DNA of 64,000 bases from Bradyrhizobium sediminis (GCF_018736085.1 NZ_CP076134.1:2242501-2306500); one strand, 5' to 3'. Counted from the stretch's first letter, positions 45,238 through 55,053 are shown. Numbers and translations are program-made. Notes: a model not told the origin generated them from the letters alone.

Positions 45238-45360
45238 CTGCGCTCCCCTTTCGAGCGGCTGCCCTCGATCGGTTGGTCGGCCAACGCTGGATGGCGCGGT
45301 TGCGCGGGATGGCGTAAGGTTCGGCGCGGGGGTTCTGCTGTTCGTGAAGGAGGATTTCCC

Positions 45361-45654
45361 ATGTACGCCGCCATTCGCCAGGGCAAGGCCAAGGCCGGCA
45401 TGGCCGAAGAGCTGACACGCAGGATCAAGGAAGGCGCCATTCCAATCATCAGTGATGTCGAAGGCTTCATTGCCTATTACGTGGTCTATGCGCCCGACGA
45501 CACGGTGACGGCGATCAGCATCTTCAACAATTTCGCAGGCGCGGAGGAGTCGAACAGGCGCGGTGTCGCCTGGATCGAGCAGAATCTGACGCCACTGCTC
45601 ACCGGGCCAGCCACAGCCATCGCCGGACCGGTGATCGTTCATACGCTGGCATGA
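45361..45654 (+). CDS. Small alpha/beta-barrel (antibiotic biosynthesis monooxygenase-like) protein
   Basis: The 97-residue product begins MYAAIRQGKAKAGMAEELTR, with GFIAYYVVYAPDDTVTAISI in the middle, matching the dimeric ABM/EthD-type ferredoxin-like fold. No catalytic role can be given. Its last 16 bp overlap the end of the convergent gene at 45639. Confidence 0.65.
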   Translation: MYAAIRQGKAKAGMAEELTRRIKEGAIPIISDVEGFIAYYVVYAPDDTVTAISIFNNFAGAEESNRRGVAWIEQNLTPLLTGPATAIAGPVIVHTLA

Positions 45655-46196
45655 CCGCGTCCTCGTGCCCGCTCGAGGATATCCCGCACGGCCGAGGCGT
45701 CGCGAATGCAGCGAAACCCGTAGCGGCCGGTGTAATCGGTATCGGGAGAGCGGGTCGAAACCCCTGAGGCGAAATTCAGGTGGCCGGCGCCGCGGCCGAT
45801 GTCGAGAATCTCGAACGTGGCGTCCATGTCCGCAAAGGCGGTTGCGGTCACGGTCCGCTTGCCCCAGGCCGTGCGCAGGATCAGCGCGCGCCGGTTGGTG
45901 ATCACGCACAGCGTCTGCAGGTCGTGCAACAGCATCACCAGCGGCGCCGCAACCATCACGGCCCCGGACAGCAGAAGGAATGGCGTCGATTGATCGATCC
46001 AGCCCCGGGAGATCGCGATCGCCGTGACAAGCAGCCAGGGAAATCCGATCCACCACAGAAAGCGCCACATCATCATGTCGGCAACGCCGTCGGGCTGGCC
46101 CTGCCACAGCACGCGCTCGCCGGGTTCAAGCGTTTCCGAAAGCAGCCGCCGCAGCCCGGCCGAAAACAACGTCGATCGCAATTCGTCCATGGTCAT
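45639..46196 (-). CDS. Membrane protein with bacterial PH-like domain
   Basis: The 185-residue product opens with LRSTLFSAGLRRLLSETLEP and GERVLWQGQPDG, the start of many bPH proteins. Two hydrophobic helices follow (WIGFPWLLVTAIAIS, FLLLSGAVMVAAPLVMLL), then a beta-rich domain VCVITNRRALILRTAWGKRT-like in pattern. Function unknown. Start 46196 or 46190. Confidence 0.7.
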   Translation of the reverse strand: MTMDELRSTLFSAGLRRLLSETLEPGERVLWQGQPDGVADMMMWRFLWWIGFPWLLVTAIAISRGWIDQSTPFLLLSGAVMVAAPLVMLLHDLQTLCVITNRRALILRTAWGKRTVTATAFADMDATFEILDIGRGAGHLNFASGVSTRSPDTDYTGRYGFRCIRDASAVRDILERARGRGHASV

Positions 46197-46251
46197 GTTC
46201 GTTGGTCGCGGCAACGCAGGAATGCGTTCGACCAGGAACGACCAGGGTGCG

Positions 46252-46953
46252 TCAGATCGCTTCGCCGCGCGCCAGCGCCGCCGCGTTGCGGATCGCGGAA
46301 ATGTTGGCCTTGTAGCTTTCCGTGGTGCCGCCCTTGAACACGGCGGAGCCGGCGACGAAGGCATTGGCGCCGGCGGCGGCGAGCTGACCGGACACATCTG
46401 CGCTGACGCCGCCATCGACCTCGATGTCGATCGGCCTGCCTGCGGTCATCGCGCGCAGGTCCTGGATCTTGCCGAGCGCCGAGGGGATGAAAGCCTGGCC
46501 GCCGAAGCCGGGATTGACCGACATCACCAGCACCAGATCGACGAGGTCGATGACATATTCGATCGCCGAGATCGGCGTGCCCGGATTGAGCGAGACGCCG
46601 GCCTTCTTGCCGAGTGCGCGGATCGCCTGCAGCGATCGATGCAGATGCGGGCCCGCCTCGGCATGCACCGTGATGTGATCGCAGCCGGCCTTGGCGAAGG
46701 CCTCGAGATAGGGATCGCAGGGCGCGATCATCAGATGCGCGTCGAACACCTTGCTGGTGTGCGGCCGCATCGCCTTGATGACGTCGGGGCCGTAGGAAAT
46801 GTTGGGCACGAAATGGCCGTCCATCACGTCGAGATGGATCCAGTCGGCGCCCGCCGTATCCACGGCGCGGACCTCCTCGCCGAGCCTGGCGAAATCGGAA
46901 GCCAGGATCGACGGCGCGATGACCAGGGGGCGGGGAGCAAATTGTTGAGACAT
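46252..46953 (-). CDS. rpe: Ribulose-phosphate 3-epimerase
   Basis: The 233-residue TIM-barrel product has [36 protein letters not shown], and [16 protein letters not shown], with the metal ligands His and Asp of the family. It interconverts ribulose-5-phosphate and xylulose-5-phosphate. The start at 46953 ([11 protein letters not shown]) is chosen over an upstream ATG at 47208, whose extension is unlike the family. Confidence 0.96.
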   Translation of the reverse strand: MSQQFAPRPLVIAPSILASDFARLGEEVRAVDTAGADWIHLDVMDGHFVPNISYGPDVIKAMRPHTSKVFDAHLMIAPCDPYLEAFAKAGCDHITVHAEAGPHLHRSLQAIRALGKKAGVSLNPGTPISAIEYVIDLVDLVLVMSVNPGFGGQAFIPSALGKIQDLRAMTAGRPIDIEVDGGVSADVSGQLAAAGANAFVAGSAVFKGGTTESYKANISAIRNAAALARGEAI

Positions 46954-47223
46954 GAGCGCTGTTTTCCGGGCCACTTTGCAAGCGTGCAGAACGGGAAGCG
47001 TGCGGTTTTCGCGTAACACGCGCCAAGCCCGGGAGCAATGCGGGCTGGCGGCACCTCGGAAGCGGAAAATTCTGCCGTTGGCGGCATCAATTGCCGGGCA
47101 ACCGCGGATCGCTCGGGACGAAAAGCCGCTGTTTTGTGGGGTTTTCGCGATGGCACGGCGTTTGCTCACTGTTCGGCGTGGAAGTGAAGGGCCGCGCCAT
47201 GCGGCCAATGTCGGAGTTCTGCC

Positions 47224-47997
47224 ATGCTGCTAGGTCTCGGCGCCGCGTCATCGGCTCTCGGCGCGCTGCAGTCGCTCACTGCGAAGAAGTCGACCCCGAC
47301 CACCGGTGTCACGCAGAACAGGCAAACGCCGGATTTCTTCGGCCGCACCGAAAGCCCAGGTTTGTTGTCCAATTCGAGTGCGGCGCCGAAGGGCTCCTCC
47401 TCGAAGTCCGGCGCGCTGTCGCCCGAACTGATGAGCGCCTTGCTCGCTGCGCTCGGCCAGACGGATTCCTCGACAGGCGGGTCCGACGGCGCATCGTCAG
47501 CAGGCGGATCCAATCCGCTGAAGGACCTGTTCGCGCAGATCGACGCCGACGGCGACGGTAAGCTCAGCAAATCGGAATTCGAGAATTCGCTCGGCGCCGG
47601 CGGAACCAATACCGCGCAGGCCGACGACGTGTTCAGCAAGATGGACAAGGATGGCGACGGTTCGGTCAGCCTCAACGAGATAATGTCGGCGCTGCAGGGC
47701 AAGGTTCACCGCCACCAGCATCAGGTCGGCGGTGCCACGGATGCGGGCGGTTCGGGTTCGGACCCGCTGATGAAGACTTTGCAGGGCGCAACCAGCACAA
47801 CGGTCACCAACAGCGACGGTTCGACCACGACGTCACTGACCTATGCCGACGGTTCCAAGGTAACGATGACGTCGCCGGCGGCATCGTCAGCATCCGGCGC
47901 CGCGACCTCGTCCTATAATTTCATCGAGCAGATGATTGCGCGGCAGGCCAAGGCGATTTCGTCGGCGGCGACCGCCTCGCTTTCGGTCAGCGCCTGA
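47224..47997 (+). CDS. EF-hand calcium-binding protein with Ser/Thr-rich tail
   Basis: The 257-residue product has two consecutive EF-hand loops, [13 protein letters not shown] and [12 protein letters not shown], at about residues 106-155. They are surrounded by low-complexity Ser/Gly/Thr segments and a C-terminal stretch rich in Thr and Ser ([20 protein letters not shown]). There is no classical signal peptide; the N-terminal [17 protein letters not shown] is mildly hydrophobic. Possibly secreted by a non-Sec route and Ca-responsive. Convergent with the P1 peptidase gene. Confidence 0.82.
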   Translation: MLLGLGAASSALGALQSLTAKKSTPTTGVTQNRQTPDFFGRTESPGLLSNSSAAPKGSSSKSGALSPELMSALLAALGQTDSSTGGSDGASSAGGSNPLKDLFAQIDADGDGKLSKSEFENSLGAGGTNTAQADDVFSKMDKDGDGSVSLNEIMSALQGKVHRHQHQVGGATDAGGSGSDPLMKTLQGATSTTVTNSDGSTTTSLTYADGSKVTMTSPAASSASGAATSSYNFIEQMIARQAKAISSAATASLSVSA

Positions 47998-48030
47998 CCC
48001 CCTTGAACGCGCGCGGGTGAAATCCTGCCG

Positions 48031-49026
48031 CTAACCGAAGCGGTCCTTCCACGCCGGTAGCGCGCCGGGGAAGGGCAGGGCTGTTGCCTCGTAAACGCCG
48101 CGCGCGATGGCGCGGGCCACGACATTGGCCGCGACCATGCCGAGCTCGGTGAGGCCGGCAAGCGGATCGATCGGCTTTTCGCCGGTGGCCGCGGCGAACA
48201 CCACGTCGCCGTCGAGCGGCGCATGCACCGGATAGATCGCGCGCGCAAATCCGGTCTGCGCGATCATCGCCAGCCGCTGGGCCTGGGGCTTGGTCAGCGC
48301 CGCGTCGGTCACAACTACCGCCAGCGTCGTATTCTCCACCGCGGTCGCGGCCGCGCCGCCCTTGATCCGCATCGCCAGCATCCCGGGCGTGAACTGCGGC
48401 GGCCATCCGCGGCCGCCCAGTTCACCGCCGCTTTCAAAGGGCGCGGCCCAGAACCACGGCCCGTCGCCGACGGTGACGCTGCCGACCGCATTGACCACCG
48501 CAAGGGCCGCAACCTTGACGCCGCCGCGCGTCGCCGCCGACGCCGAGCCGATGCCGCCCTTGCAAGTGGCGGTGGTGGCGCCGAGCCCGGCGCCGACGCT
48601 GCCGAGCGCGAAGTCTTCGCCCGCCGCCACGGCGGCGGCGTAGCCGAGATCGCGGTAGGGCGGGAAGCGGCCCCAGGCCTTGTCGCCGCCGTTCAACAGA
48701 TCGAAACAGATCGCGCCGGGTACGATCGGAATCAGCGCGCCGCCGACCGCAAAGCCGCGGCCTTGCTCGGCCAGCCAGGCCTGCACCCCGCCGCCGGCCT
48801 CGAGCCCGAACGCCGAGCCGCCCGAAAGCGCGATGCCGTGGATCTGCTCCACGGTATTGGCGAGGTCGAGCACCGCGCCCTCGCGGATACCGGGACCGCC
48901 GCCGCGGATATCGATCGCCGCCACCGCCGGCGTATCGAAGATCACGGCGGTGACGCCGGAGGCCAGCGTGGCGTCGTCGGCGTGGCCGACGCGGACGCCG
49001 GCAATATCGGTGAGGAGGTTCTTCAT
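48031..49026 (-). CDS. P1 family (DmpA-like) aminopeptidase
   Basis: The 331-residue product fits the S58/DmpA group of autoprocessed N-terminal nucleophile aminopeptidases: LTDIAGVRVGHADDATLASG at the N-terminus, SGGSAFGLEAGGGVQAWL, ATCKGGIGSASAATRGGVKV, and C-terminal PVHAPLDGDVVFAAATGEKP. They release N-terminal residues from beta- or D-peptides. The nucleophile position was not assigned with certainty. Confidence 0.88.
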   Translation of the reverse strand: MKNLLTDIAGVRVGHADDATLASGVTAVIFDTPAVAAIDIRGGGPGIREGAVLDLANTVEQIHGIALSGGSAFGLEAGGGVQAWLAEQGRGFAVGGALIPIVPGAICFDLLNGGDKAWGRFPPYRDLGYAAAVAAGEDFALGSVGAGLGATTATCKGGIGSASAATRGGVKVAALAVVNAVGSVTVGDGPWFWAAPFESGGELGGRGWPPQFTPGMLAMRIKGGAAATAVENTTLAVVVTDAALTKPQAQRLAMIAQTGFARAIYPVHAPLDGDVVFAAATGEKPIDPLAGLTELGMVAANVVARAIARGVYEATALPFPGALPAWKDRFG

Positions 49027-49121
49027 GCGACGTTCCCTGCGGAGCGCAGATGAGCGCAGGGCTGCGCTGCGGTCAACCGCGTCGCACGCAGCGATGCTCC
49101 CATCGGCTCGCTACCAACAAA

Positions 49122-49147
49122 AAACGCCCCGGCGAACCGGGGCGTTT
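49122..49147 (-). terminator. Rho-independent terminator downstream of livK
   Basis: AAACGCCCCGG / CCGGGGCGTTT perfect 11-bp stem with a 4-nt loop, 25 bp past the livK stop; on the minus strand a T-rich run (TTTGTTGG) follows. Confidence 0.85.
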
Positions 49148-49172
49148 GATGTCTTGATGGACCGGTCAGACC

Positions 49173-50291
49173 TTACGAGCCCTTCGGGTTGATCTCGACG
49201 TAGTTGCCCTTGGCGTCCCACTTGTAGACGACATAGTCGAGTACCTTGATGTCGCCCTTGGCGTCGAATTCAAGCTTGCCGATCACGGTGTCCCATGCGC
49301 CGGCCTTGATCGCCTCCATGACCTTCTTCGGATCGGTGCTGCCAACCTTCTTCACCGCCTGCGACCAGACCTGCATCGCGGCGTAGGTGTAGAGGGTGTA
49401 GCCTTCGGGATCGATGTTCTTGGCCTTGAACTTCTCGACGATCGCCTTGGCGGTCGGCTTGTTGCGCGGGTCGGGTCCGAAGGTGAACAGCGTGCCTTCG
49501 CCGGCGGGGCCGGTGATCGATGCAAACTCCTTGTCGGCCAGCGCGTCGCCGGCCATCAGGGTGGTCTTCAGGCCCTGGTCGCGCATCTGGCGCACCAATA
49601 GTCCGGATTCCTGATGGTAGCCGCCGACATAGACGAGATCGATATTGTCGCGCTTCATGCGTGAGACGATCGCGGTGAAGTCCTTGTCGCCCTTGTTGTA
49701 GGACTCGAACATCTTCTCGGTGAAGCCAGCCTTATTGAGCGCCTTCTTGGTCTCGTCGGCTAATCCCTTGCCGTAGGTGGTCTTGTCGTTGAGGATGGCG
49801 ACGTTCTTGCCCTTGTAGTTCTTGGCAATGAATGCGGCGGCGACCAGGCCCTGCTGATCGTCACGGCCGCAGACCCGCGCCACGTTCCAGAGCTTGCGCT
49901 CGGTGAACAGGGGATTGGTCGAGGCCGGGGTTATCTGCAGCACGTTGCCGTCGGCATAGGCTTCCGACGCCGGGATCGACGACGAAGAACAGTAGTGGCC
50001 GGCGACGAACGGGATTTTCGCACTGGCGAACTTTTCCGCTATCGAACGGGCCTGCTTGGGGTCGCAGGCATCGTCACCGACCTGCAGCGCGAGCTTCTTG
50101 CCGAGCAATCCACCCGCGGCGTTGAGATCCGCCACCGCCTGCTCGGCGCCGTTCTTCATCTGCCGGCCGAATGCGGATTCGCCGCCCGTCATCGGGCCCG
50201 CCACTCCGATGGAGATGTCCTGTGCCAGCGCTGCCGTCGACAGCGCGAAGGTCGCGCCCAATGCCAGGCCGATGAGTTTCAGTGATTTCAT
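49173..50291 (-). CDS. livK: Branched-chain amino-acid ABC transporter substrate-binding protein
   Basis: The 372-residue product has a signal peptide (LALGATFALSTAALAQD) and the type I periplasmic binding fold: GVAGPMTGGESAFGRQMKNG and FVAGHYCSSSSIPASEAYAD, then AILNDKTTYGKGLADETKKA. It binds leucine/isoleucine/valine-like ligands or a related compound. It is the last gene of the livHMGFK string, 163 bp after livF, and may also have its own promoter. Confidence 0.93.
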   Translation of the reverse strand: MKSLKLIGLALGATFALSTAALAQDISIGVAGPMTGGESAFGRQMKNGAEQAVADLNAAGGLLGKKLALQVGDDACDPKQARSIAEKFASAKIPFVAGHYCSSSSIPASEAYADGNVLQITPASTNPLFTERKLWNVARVCGRDDQQGLVAAAFIAKNYKGKNVAILNDKTTYGKGLADETKKALNKAGFTEKMFESYNKGDKDFTAIVSRMKRDNIDLVYVGGYHQESGLLVRQMRDQGLKTTLMAGDALADKEFASITGPAGEGTLFTFGPDPRNKPTAKAIVEKFKAKNIDPEGYTLYTYAAMQVWSQAVKKVGSTDPKKVMEAIKAGAWDTVIGKLEFDAKGDIKVLDYVVYKWDAKGNYVEINPKGS

Positions 50292-50454
50292 GGTTGGTCC
50301 TCGCGATAATCGCTACGGTAGGGACCCGGCCCCTCGCCGGGTTCGAGAAGAGGGGGGCATTGTCGGCTGAATTTGGTCCGAAGTCATCGGCGATTTTCGG
50401 GCAAATCCACCATTCATTCGCCGCATCTTGCCGCAGCCGGCCGCGCCACGGGGG

Positions 50455-51201
50455 CTAACCCCGCCGGCCGCCTTCCAGATACGCAGCGCGGATTTCCGGG
50501 CGCTGCAGCAGCTCGCCGCCGGTACCTTCCAGCGTGATCAGGCCGTTGACCATGACGTAGCCGCGATGGGCCAGCTTGAGCGCATGATTGGCGTTCTGCT
50601 CGACGATCAGCACGGTGAGGCCGTCCTGCCGGTTCAGGGTCCGGATGGCGTCGAAGATCTGCCGCGCGATCAGGGGGGCGAGGCCCAGCGATGGCTCGTC
50701 CAGCATCAACAGGCGGGGGCGGCTCATCAGCGCGCGGCCGATCGCCAGCATCTGCTGCTCGCCGCCGGACAGCGTGCCGCCGCGCTGGGCCATCCGCTCC
50801 TTGAGCCGCGGAAACAGTGTCAGCACGCGTTCCAGCCCGGCGGCGCGGTCGGTTTCGCTGCTCTCGGTCGCGTCGGCTCCCATCTGCAGGTTTTCCGCCA
50901 CGCTCATGCGCGGAAAAATCCGGCGGCCTTCGGGCGACTGCGCGATGCGCAGCCGCGCGATCTCGTGGGTCGGCACCGCGGTGATGTCGTGGCCGTCGAA
51001 CAGGATCTGGCCCGAGCGGGCGCGCGGCCGGCCGAACACCGTCATCATCAGCGTCGATTTGCCGGCGCCGTTGGCGCCGATCAGGGCGACGATCTCGCCG
51101 GGGTTGATGGTGAGATCGACGCCTTTCAACGCTTCGATCTTGCCGTAGGCGGCGCGCAAGGACCGGATCGCGAGCAGGGGCGTGGCGGACGGCGCGGTCA
51201 C
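50455..51201 (-). CDS. livF: Branched-chain amino-acid ABC transporter ATPase LivF
   Basis: The 248-residue ATPase has Walker A GANGAGKST, signature TLSGGEQQMLAIGRALM and Walker B LLMLDEPSLGLAP, typical of LivF. It starts with GTG at 51201, whose GTGA overlaps the livG stop by 4 bp. Confidence 0.94.
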   Translation of the reverse strand: MTAPSATPLLAIRSLRAAYGKIEALKGVDLTINPGEIVALIGANGAGKSTLMMTVFGRPRARSGQILFDGHDITAVPTHEIARLRIAQSPEGRRIFPRMSVAENLQMGADATESSETDRAAGLERVLTLFPRLKERMAQRGGTLSGGEQQMLAIGRALMSRPRLLMLDEPSLGLAPLIARQIFDAIRTLNRQDGLTVLIVEQNANHALKLAHRGYVMVNGLITLEGTGGELLQRPEIRAAYLEGGRRG

Positions 51202-52031
51202 GTTCCGCTCTCCATCACCGCGATCGCCTCGTCCTCGTCGGCGCCGAGATAGGCTGCGATCACCTTGGGATCGTCGCGGATCCGTTGCGGCGTGCCTTCC
51301 GATATCTTCACGCCGTAGTCCATCACCACGACATGGTCGGAGATTTCCATCACCACCGACATGTCGTGCTCGATCAGGAGGATCGAGGTGCCTTGTTCGG
51401 CGCGGATCGAGAGCAGCAACTCGCTCAAGGCGGCGCTTTCGCGCGCGTTCAGTCCGGCGGCCGGCTCGTCGAGACAGAGCAGCGCGGGTTCGGTGCACAT
51501 CGCGCGCGCGATTTCGAGACGGCGCTGGTCGCCATAGGGCAGGTTGCCGGCGGCGTCGTCGGCGCGGTCGATGAGCCCGATGCGCTCGAGCCAGAGCTTT
51601 GCCAGGTCGATCGCGCGTTTTTCCGCCGCGCGCCACGACGGTGCGCCGATCAATCCGAGGAAGGTCAGGCCGGAGGCCAGCATCAGCGCGTTGTGCTGCG
51701 CGACCATCAGGTTTTCCAGCGCGGTCATGCCGGGAAACAGCCGGATGTTCTGGAACGTGCGCGCGACCTTGGCCTGTTTGGAGATCCGGAAATCGTTCAG
51801 CCGCTCGAGCCGGATCTCGGCGCCGCCTTCATGTTGCAGCCGCATCGTGCCGTCGCTCGGCTTGTAGAATCCGGTGATGCAGTTGAACACCGTGGTCTTG
51901 CCGGCGCCGTTCGGTCCGATCAGTGCGGTGATCTTGCGCCGTTCGGCGCCGAACGACAGATCGTTGACGGCGACGATGCCGCCGAAGCGCATCGACAGGC
52001 GGTCGACTGTAAGAATGCTGTCGCCGCTCAT
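51198..52031 (-). CDS. livG: Branched-chain amino-acid ABC transporter ATPase LivG
   Basis: The 277-residue ATPase has Walker A GPNGAGKTT followed by VFNCITGFYKPSDGTM, the LivG-specific VARTFQNIRLFPGMTALENL, signature LPYGDQRRLEIARAM and Walker B LLCLDEPAAGLN. It overlaps livM by 4 bp. Confidence 0.94.
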   Translation of the reverse strand: MSGDSILTVDRLSMRFGGIVAVNDLSFGAERRKITALIGPNGAGKTTVFNCITGFYKPSDGTMRLQHEGGAEIRLERLNDFRISKQAKVARTFQNIRLFPGMTALENLMVAQHNALMLASGLTFLGLIGAPSWRAAEKRAIDLAKLWLERIGLIDRADDAAGNLPYGDQRRLEIARAMCTEPALLCLDEPAAGLNARESAALSELLLSIRAEQGTSILLIEHDMSVVMEISDHVVVMDYGVKISEGTPQRIRDDPKVIAAYLGADEDEAIAVMESGT

Positions 52032-53362
52032 CCATGCCCCTCCTTGACGAGGTCGGATGAGATGGCTTGGCTATGGTGCAGGAACACGGTCGGGGCGCGA
52101 TGGCCGATCAGCCCGCGCGGCCGCCAGATCATCAACAGCACCATCGCCAGTCCAAACACCAGCATGCGATACTGGTCGAGGCCGCGGAACAGCTCGAAGC
52201 CGCCGATCATGGCCAGCGCCGCAAGCGCGACGCCGAGTTGCGAGCCCATGCCGCCGAGCACGACGATCGCCAGTACCAGCGCCGATTCCTGGAAGGTGAA
52301 GGATTCCGGGCTGATGAAGCCCTGCCTGGTGGCGAAGAACGCGCCGGCGAAACCGCCGAACATGGCGCCGGTCGCGAATGCCGTCAGTTTGGTGGTTGTG
52401 GTGTTGATGCCGAGCGCGCGACAGGCGACTTCGTCCTCGCGCAGCGCTTCCCAGGCGCGGCCGATCGGCAGACGTCGCAGCCGGATCGTCACCCAGTTGG
52501 TGAGCAGCGCCAGCGCCAGGATCAGATAGAACAGAAACACGATGCGGTGGGTCGGCGAGAATTCGATGCCGAGTTTCGCCGCAAGGCCGTCGTCTCCCGG
52601 CGTCAGGGGAATGCCGAACAGACTCGGCCGGGGAATGCCGGTGACGCCGTTCGGGCCGCCGGTCAGGCTTTGCCAGTTGATGATGACGAGGCGGATGATC
52701 TCGCCGAACGCCAGCGTCACGATGGCGAGATAGTCGCCGCGCAGCCGCAGCACGGGAAATCCCAGGAGCACGCCCCAGAATGCCGCGAGGATGCCGGCGA
52801 GCGGCAGGCAGACCCAGAACGACAGTCCGAAATTCGTCGCCAGCAATGCGTAGGAATAGGCGCCGACGGCATAGAACGCGACATAGCCGAGGTCGAGCAG
52901 CCCGGCGAGCCCGACCACCACGTTCAATCCCCATCCCAGCATCACATAGGTCAGCACCAGAATGCCGAGGTCGAGGATGTAGCGCTCGTTGTAAAAGATC
53001 ACCGGCACCAGGAAGGTGAAGACCAGCAGCACCGGCGCGATCCATCGTCCTGTGGTCGCCAGCACGCTCTGCACGGGTTGCGGCACGTTCCTGACGGTGC
53101 CGACCGGTCCCCACCACTGCCGCAGCAATTCGACGACGATGCTGCCGCCGAACACGGTGGCGACCATGGCGGCGAGATCGCCGAACCGGGTCCAGTAGAT
53201 CAGTTGCCCGGAAGGGCCCGCCTCGGTGCGCACGCCGATCATCAGCGAGAACAGCACCAGCGCGACCAGCGCGCTGATCAGGGCTTTCTTGAAGATGAAG
53301 GCTGCGCCGGGGCCCCGCGATATGGCCGTCGCCCGGGGCGCGGGTGCTGTCACGCCGCCCAT
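52028..53362 (-). CDS. livM: Branched-chain amino-acid ABC transporter permease LivM
   Basis: The 444-residue permease has a long N-terminal region (about 120 residues, two or more hydrophobic segments) before the LivM core with ILDLGILVLTYVMLGWGLNV, LAGLLDLGYVAFYAVGAYS and GDYLAIVTLAFGEIIRL. It ends with ILVLGGMGSQLG-type wording VLAIVVLGGMGSQLGVALAA. ATG 53362 overlaps the stop of livH by one base. Confidence 0.93.
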   Translation of the reverse strand: MGGVTAPAPRATAISRGPGAAFIFKKALISALVALVLFSLMIGVRTEAGPSGQLIYWTRFGDLAAMVATVFGGSIVVELLRQWWGPVGTVRNVPQPVQSVLATTGRWIAPVLLVFTFLVPVIFYNERYILDLGILVLTYVMLGWGLNVVVGLAGLLDLGYVAFYAVGAYSYALLATNFGLSFWVCLPLAGILAAFWGVLLGFPVLRLRGDYLAIVTLAFGEIIRLVIINWQSLTGGPNGVTGIPRPSLFGIPLTPGDDGLAAKLGIEFSPTHRIVFLFYLILALALLTNWVTIRLRRLPIGRAWEALREDEVACRALGINTTTTKLTAFATGAMFGGFAGAFFATRQGFISPESFTFQESALVLAIVVLGGMGSQLGVALAALAMIGGFELFRGLDQYRMLVFGLAMVLLMIWRPRGLIGHRAPTVFLHHSQAISSDLVKEGHG

Positions 53363-54279
53363 CAGACTTTTTCGACTTCGGGACGGCCGAGCAGGCCGGT
53401 CGGCATGAAGATCAGCACGACGATCAGGATCGAGAACGCGGCGACGTCCTTGTATTCGACCGAAAAATACGCCGACCACAGCGTCTCGATCAGGCCGATC
53501 GCGAGCCCGCCCAGCATCGCGCCGGGCAGCGATCCGATGCCGCCGAGCACGGCGGCGGTGAAGGCCTTGATGCCCGCGACGAAGCCCATGAAGAAATCCA
53601 CCAGCCCGTAATAGAGCAGGTACATCATGCCCGCGACCGCGGCGAGCGCGGCGCCGATGACGAAGGTCATGGAGATGGTGCGGTCGACGTCGACCCCGAG
53701 CAGCGCCGCCATGGTCTGGTCCTGTTCGCAGGCGCGCATGTCGCGCCCGAGCCGGGTCCGCGCCACCAGCCAGGTGAACAGCGCCAGCAGCACGACGGTC
53801 GTGACGACGACGATGATCTGGATGTTGGAGAGCTGCACCACGAAGCCGCCGGCGCCCTCATGCAGCGTGTAGCCGCCGGTGATGATCGGCGGCACCGGCT
53901 TGACCCGGGCGCCCTGCGCCACCTGCGAGTAGTTGGTCAGCACGAACGACATGCCGATCGCCGACAGCATCGGCGCGAGGCGGAACGAGTGCCGCAGCGG
54001 CCGGTAGGCGATGCGCTCCACCGTCCAGCCATAGAGCGCGGTGATCGCCATCGATACCAGCAGCACGATCAGGAGGATCACGGGAACGAAGGTGAGGCCG
54101 AACGAGACCAGGATCAGGAACGAGATCAGCGCGATGAAGCCGCCGATCATGAAGATATCGCCATGGGCGAAATTGATCATGCCGACGATGCCGTACACCA
54201 TGGTGTAGCCGATGGCGATCAGGCCGTAGATCGAGCCGAGCACGATGCCGTTGATGAGTTGCTGGGCGAAATAGTCCAT
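53362..54279 (-). CDS. livH: Branched-chain amino-acid ABC transporter permease LivH
   Basis: The 305-residue permease begins MDYFAQQLINGIVLGSIYGL and contains GIVGMINFAHGDIFMIGGFI and AFTAAVLGGIGSLPGAMLGG, the LivH signatures. First gene of the operon; its promoter should lie in 54280-54549. Confidence 0.94.
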   Translation of the reverse strand: MDYFAQQLINGIVLGSIYGLIAIGYTMVYGIVGMINFAHGDIFMIGGFIALISFLILVSFGLTFVPVILLIVLLVSMAITALYGWTVERIAYRPLRHSFRLAPMLSAIGMSFVLTNYSQVAQGARVKPVPPIITGGYTLHEGAGGFVVQLSNIQIIVVVTTVVLLALFTWLVARTRLGRDMRACEQDQTMAALLGVDVDRTISMTFVIGAALAAVAGMMYLLYYGLVDFFMGFVAGIKAFTAAVLGGIGSLPGAMLGGLAIGLIETLWSAYFSVEYKDVAAFSILIVVLIFMPTGLLGRPEVEKV

Positions 54280-54549
54280 GCGCTGCCGTTGTTTCGATGA
54301 CGCGGCGGTGGCCCCGGCAGCCGGTACGACGCGTCGTGTCATTTTCTAACAGCGGGAACCGGGTGCGGCAACAGCGCGGGGGGCGGCTCGAAGGGCTTGT
54401 ACAGTGGTCATTTTACGGTCGGAGTTCCCGGCGGGGCCGCGGCAACGCGACTCTGCCAGGCAATGATCCCGCCGGAACCGGCCTTTCCAGCGCAACCAAA
54501 ATCGGTTTTGCGAGTTACCCGCCGGTTAGGTTCAACAAGGGAGATCCCG

Positions 54550-54711
54550 ATGTCCAACCAGAACCAGAAGCCGGGCCAGCAGAATCAGAAACCGGGTCAG
54601 AAGCCCGGCCAGCAGCAGGGCGGCGGCCAGAAGCCCGGCCAGCAGCAGCAGGATCCGGGCCGTCAGGGCCAGAACCCGAACCCCAACCCGGGCCAGCGGG
54701 CAGGTCACTAG
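54550..54711 (+). CDS. Small Gln/Pro/Gly repeat protein
   Basis: The 53-residue product consists of repeated KPGQ units (QNQKPGQ, QKPGQQ, PNPNPGQ), beginning MSNQNQKPGQQ and ending GQRAGH. It has no hydrophobic core, so is probably disordered. A GGGAGA ribosome site precedes the ATG and a clear terminator follows. Function unknown. Confidence 0.68.
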   Translation: MSNQNQKPGQQNQKPGQKPGQQQGGGQKPGQQQQDPGRQGQNPNPNPGQRAGH

Positions 54712-55037
54712 TTCGGACTTGATGTCAGCGCGAGCAGGAAGGGTCCGCCGAGAGGCGGGCCTTTCTTGCGGTGCTCGCCCCAAAACTAAAATATCGAAAA
54801 CAACCCCATGCAAAGTAACCTAGCGTCGCTGGCATCAGCGCCTTTGAGCGATCCCGCGAAAACATTTGACACGTCGGGCAAATCACCGGCACTATTCCAC
54901 CATCACGCAATTTGTAGAACGCTTATGGTCCTGCCCGACGGACCTTCCGGTGCGATTGCAGGCAAAAAAACCCCGACAATTGAAGCTGCAGCGGTTCGCC
55001 AGAGCGAATGATCGCCTGCGCCTTGCCGGTGCCGGGT
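54712..55037. other. Intergenic region between the KPGQ gene and the 55-kb element
   Basis: About 325 bp. After a terminator at 54742-54761 it shows no gene; it has an AT-richer stretch (AACTAAAATATCGAAAACAA) and unremarkable sequence up to the inverted repeat. Confidence 0.4.
54742..54761 (+). terminator. Rho-independent terminator of the KPGQ gene
   Basis: GGTCCGCC-GAGA-GGCGGGCC stem (one G-T pair) followed by TTTCTT, 30 bp past the stop at 54711. Confidence 0.85.
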
Positions 55038-55053
55038 CCGGGTAGTGTCTCAG
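55038..55053 (+). repeat. Left terminal inverted repeat of the 55-kb element
   Basis: CCGGGTAGTGTCTCAG; the transposase remnant's stop codon lies within it. Confidence 0.75.

Noticed and set aside
52067..53611. Plus-strand open frame of 514 codons antisense to livM and livH
   Set aside because: His/Gln/Arg-rich shadow; livM and livH are obvious on the minus strand.
54762..55037. Possible small RNA or coding gene in the AT-richer stretch before the 55-kb element
   Set aside because: No reading frame with a ribosome site and no clear promoter-terminator pair.
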